Positions 62,844 to 64,000 of a stretch of DNA of 64,000 nucleotides are shown here, piece by piece. The position numbers were made by a program, and so were the translations under genes. Within the stretch, counting starts at the first letter, position 1. Every line of letters begins with the position of its first letter. Source of the stretch: Cupriavidus oxalaticus (GTDB lineage Bacteria > Pseudomonadota > Gammaproteobacteria > Burkholderiales > Burkholderiaceae); assembly GCF_004768545.1 (NCBI RefSeq), contig NZ_CP038634.1, positions 62,001-126,000 on the forward strand. The letters are read 5' to 3'. The notes beneath the pieces are model-generated. The model ran no database searches and was not told the origin of the DNA. It worked only from the letters and a program-made list of their open reading frames with translations.

Positions 62844-62872
62844 TTGACGTATAGCCGGCGCATACCTAGTAT
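62844..62872 (+). promoter_or_regulatory. Main sigma-70 promoter of orphan gene
   Basis: TTGACG (62844-62849), a 17-base spacer and TAGTAT (62867-62872), five and four of six consensus bases, at ideal spacing. The predicted transcript would begin near 62879, 35 bases before the start codon. Confidence 0.65.
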
Positions 62873-62913
62873 TCTTCGGACTCTTGCTACAAAGGCTCGC
62901 TGGAACACAAGAC

Positions 62914-63306
62914 ATGGAAGTGGCACAAGCCGCGCGAACCCACCGGTCCACCCAACCGGAAATGGGCATCGCCGACATGCTCCATCGCATCCGCGCCGCG
63001 GCCCGGACCATCCCGGCCGAGGCAAGGCGCCAATGGCCCGGCGACGCCAATGCGGTGACACGCCGCCTCAGCCGACTGCTGTCGCTGGCCATGCGCCAGC
63101 AATCCGCGCTGGACATTGCGGTGATCCTGGGCAGTGCCGCCGAGCTTCGCTATTTCCCGGACGATGCGGCGCTGGAGCGGTGTACGCGCATGGTCGAGTC
63201 CCACGGTGGCAAGGCCATGCGTGCGGTCGTCTGGGCGGTCCGGCATCGCCGCGTGCGGGCCGGCGTAACTATTACCCGCCGTTTTATCGTCGACGCGGTC
63301 GACTGA
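62914..63306 (+). CDS. Hypothetical protein, 130 residues
   Basis: An Ala/Arg-rich, mostly helical protein without recognised family. The ATG at 62914 is chosen over an upstream TTG at 62884; the promoters above fit it. Notable parts are ADMLHRIRAAARTIPAEARRQW, AVTRRLSRLLSLAMRQQSALDIAVILGS and RYFPDDAALERCTRMVESHGGKAMRAVVWAVRHRRVRAG. The AT-rich promoter against a GC-rich coding region is unusual. The gene is alone, between a divergent regulator and a convergent transporter gene. Confidence 0.55.
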   Translation: MEVAQAARTHRSTQPEMGIADMLHRIRAAARTIPAEARRQWPGDANAVTRRLSRLLSLAMRQQSALDIAVILGSAAELRYFPDDAALERCTRMVESHGGKAMRAVVWAVRHRRVRAGVTITRRFIVDAVD

Positions 63307-63319
63307 CCTCAAAGAAGAA

Positions 63320-63347
63320 GCGGGCCCTGGCATTGTGCCGGGCCCGC
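63320..63347. terminator. Hairpin between convergent genes
   Basis: Perfect 8-bp arms GCGGGCCC / GGGCCCGC with a 12-base loop, followed on the plus strand by CCTCTATTT. Without a strong T-run it is a weak terminator candidate. Confidence 0.45.
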
Positions 63348-63396
63348 CCTCTATTTCCAGCGGCGCACCGTCGCGCCGCTCGCCAGCAAGACTTTC

Positions 63397-64000
63397 TCAG
63401 GTTCGCGCTTCAGCCACGCCCGGCACCACCGATGCCGGGGCCACGCTTGCCGCCGCATCGGCATGCTGCGCCGATGCCGACAGCCGATGGTTGATGCACG
63501 CCAGGGCCAGCGCACCCACGATCCCCGCGGCGCCGATGACCAGGAAGTTCTGCGCCAGCGGCAGCTGCAGCGAAACGATCAGCCCGATCAGCACCGGCGC
63601 CGCGATGGCGCCGAGCCGTCCGATGCCCGAGGCCATGCCTACGCCGGTCGAACGGATCGACACCGGATAGAACTGGCCGCTATATGCATAGGCGACGATT
63701 TGCGCGCCGGTAGTGCAGGCACCCACCGCGCCGATCAGCAGGTAGAGCATCTCGGTCGAGGTCTTGAACGTCATCAGGTACAGGAACCCGCCGCCCAGCA
63801 GGTACATCACCACCAGCACCCACTTGATATGGAACCGGTCGGCCAGCCAGCCGCCGCCGATCGCACCGACCACCGCGCCCACGTTCAGCGCGATCACGAA
63901 GCTGAGCGCCGAGCCCAGGCTGTAGCCCGACATCGCCATCAGCTTGGTCAGCCAGGTGCTGAGCGCATAGACCATGAACAGGCCGGTGAAGAAGGCGATC
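63397..64000 (-). CDS. MFS transporter, C-terminal half (AAHS-like), 5' end beyond window
   Basis: About 200 residues of a major facilitator, from roughly helix 7 to the C-terminus. Visible features are helix segments SALSFVIALNVGAVVGAIGGGWLADRFHIKWVLVVMYLLGGG (motif A-like GGWLADRF in the second half), CTTGAQIVAYAYSGQFYPVSIRSTGVGMASGIGRLGAIAAP and GIVGALALACINHRLS. The GQFYP-x(3)-RSTGVGM-x(4)-GRLGAI pattern is that of the aromatic-acid:proton symporter group (PcaK/BenK). The start lies beyond the right edge, so length and promoter cannot be judged. Confidence 0.85.
   Translation of the reverse strand, partial: IAFFTGLFMVYALSTWLTKLMAMSGYSLGSALSFVIALNVGAVVGAIGGGWLADRFHIKWVLVVMYLLGGGFLYLMTFKTSTEMLYLLIGAVGACTTGAQIVAYAYSGQFYPVSIRSTGVGMASGIGRLGAIAAPVLIGLIVSLQLPLAQNFLVIGAAGIVGALALACINHRLSASAQHADAAASVAPASVVPGVAEART

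Larger units (their letters stand above)
62596..62913. other. AT-rich divergent intergenic region
   Basis: 318 bases between the MarR gene and the orphan gene at 62914. Its right half (62760-62880) is much more AT-rich than its surroundings and carries two sigma-70-type promoters toward the orphan gene (62788-62816 and 62844-62872). An inverted repeat CTGCC / GGCAG surrounds the first -35. No additional gene is supported. Confidence 0.5.

Overview
The window is a very GC-rich, gene-dense chromosomal stretch from a betaproteobacterium of the Burkholderiaceae, most likely Cupriavidus or a close Ralstonia relative. The grounds are codon use, an orphan Bug/TctC binding protein, a self-sufficient CYP116B-type P450 (a class known from Cupriavidus metallidurans), an AaeB-like efflux operon, an H1-like lysine/alanine-rich HU protein and a Betaproteobacteria-style opgGH pair. 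I see no rRNA, tRNA, CRISPR array, insertion sequence or replication origin. The species call is inference.

Layout. 1-5.1 kb: a cut-off lipid A deacylase (PagL type), small secreted proteins, a large MscS channel, a 17-kDa-antigen-like protein and a secreted tandem-repeat protein. 5.4-9.7 kb: opgG-opgH for osmoregulated periplasmic glucans. 9.8-16.2 kb: a secreted paralogue family member, a Bcr-type exporter, a small MscS channel, the ammonium transporter amt with a sigma-54 promoter, HU, a hotdog thioesterase and CreA. 16.2-21.5 kb: acyl-CoA synthetase plus SDR, a Crp/Fnr regulator plus arylamine N-acetyltransferase, and an Mpo1-like membrane protein. 21.5-23.5 kb: a decayed two-component/periplasmic-protein locus, an H1-like HU protein and a candidate small RNA. 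23.5-29.3 kb: a CHMI-type tautomerase, a degenerate HAD protein, a chemoreceptor, an EAL-CBS-GGDEF protein behind a Pho-box-like array, and a response regulator with a degenerate receiver. 29.3-33.2 kb: cardiolipin synthase, a TetR regulator, a small lipoprotein and an unknown protein ending in a 9/17-bp repeat tract.

33.4-40.2 kb: a tyrosine recombinase divergent from a KfrA-like coiled-coil protein (the only mobile-element flavour here), an acyl-CoA synthetase, an SOS-boxed nuclease-helicase and a thioredoxin. 40.4-45.4 kb: an HD-GYP response regulator directly followed by a 1281-residue hybrid kinase. 45.4-51.3 kb: cupin, small secreted proteins (one with repeats like those at 4.8 kb) and a FUSC-DUF1656-HlyD-OMF efflux operon divergent from a LysR regulator. 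52.4-57.6 kb: a second member of the 9.8-kb secreted family, a fused P450-reductase-ferredoxin, a Bug protein and a divergent IclR regulator. 57.6-64 kb: class C beta-lactamase, acyl-CoA dehydrogenase, AraC and MarR regulators, an orphan 130-residue protein and the end of an aromatic-acid-type MFS transporter.

Functional threads. Envelope and osmotic functions recur (opgGH, two MscS channels, Cls, PagL). Cyclic-di-GMP signalling is represented by an EAL/GGDEF and an HD-GYP protein. Lipid or aromatic catabolism is scattered among single genes and gene pairs, each next to its own regulator. Regulatory DNA is unusually readable: a sigma-54 promoter for amt, a LexA box for the helicase, a three-repeat Pho-box-like array for the c-di-GMP gene, and palindromes in the IclR and KfrA promoter regions.
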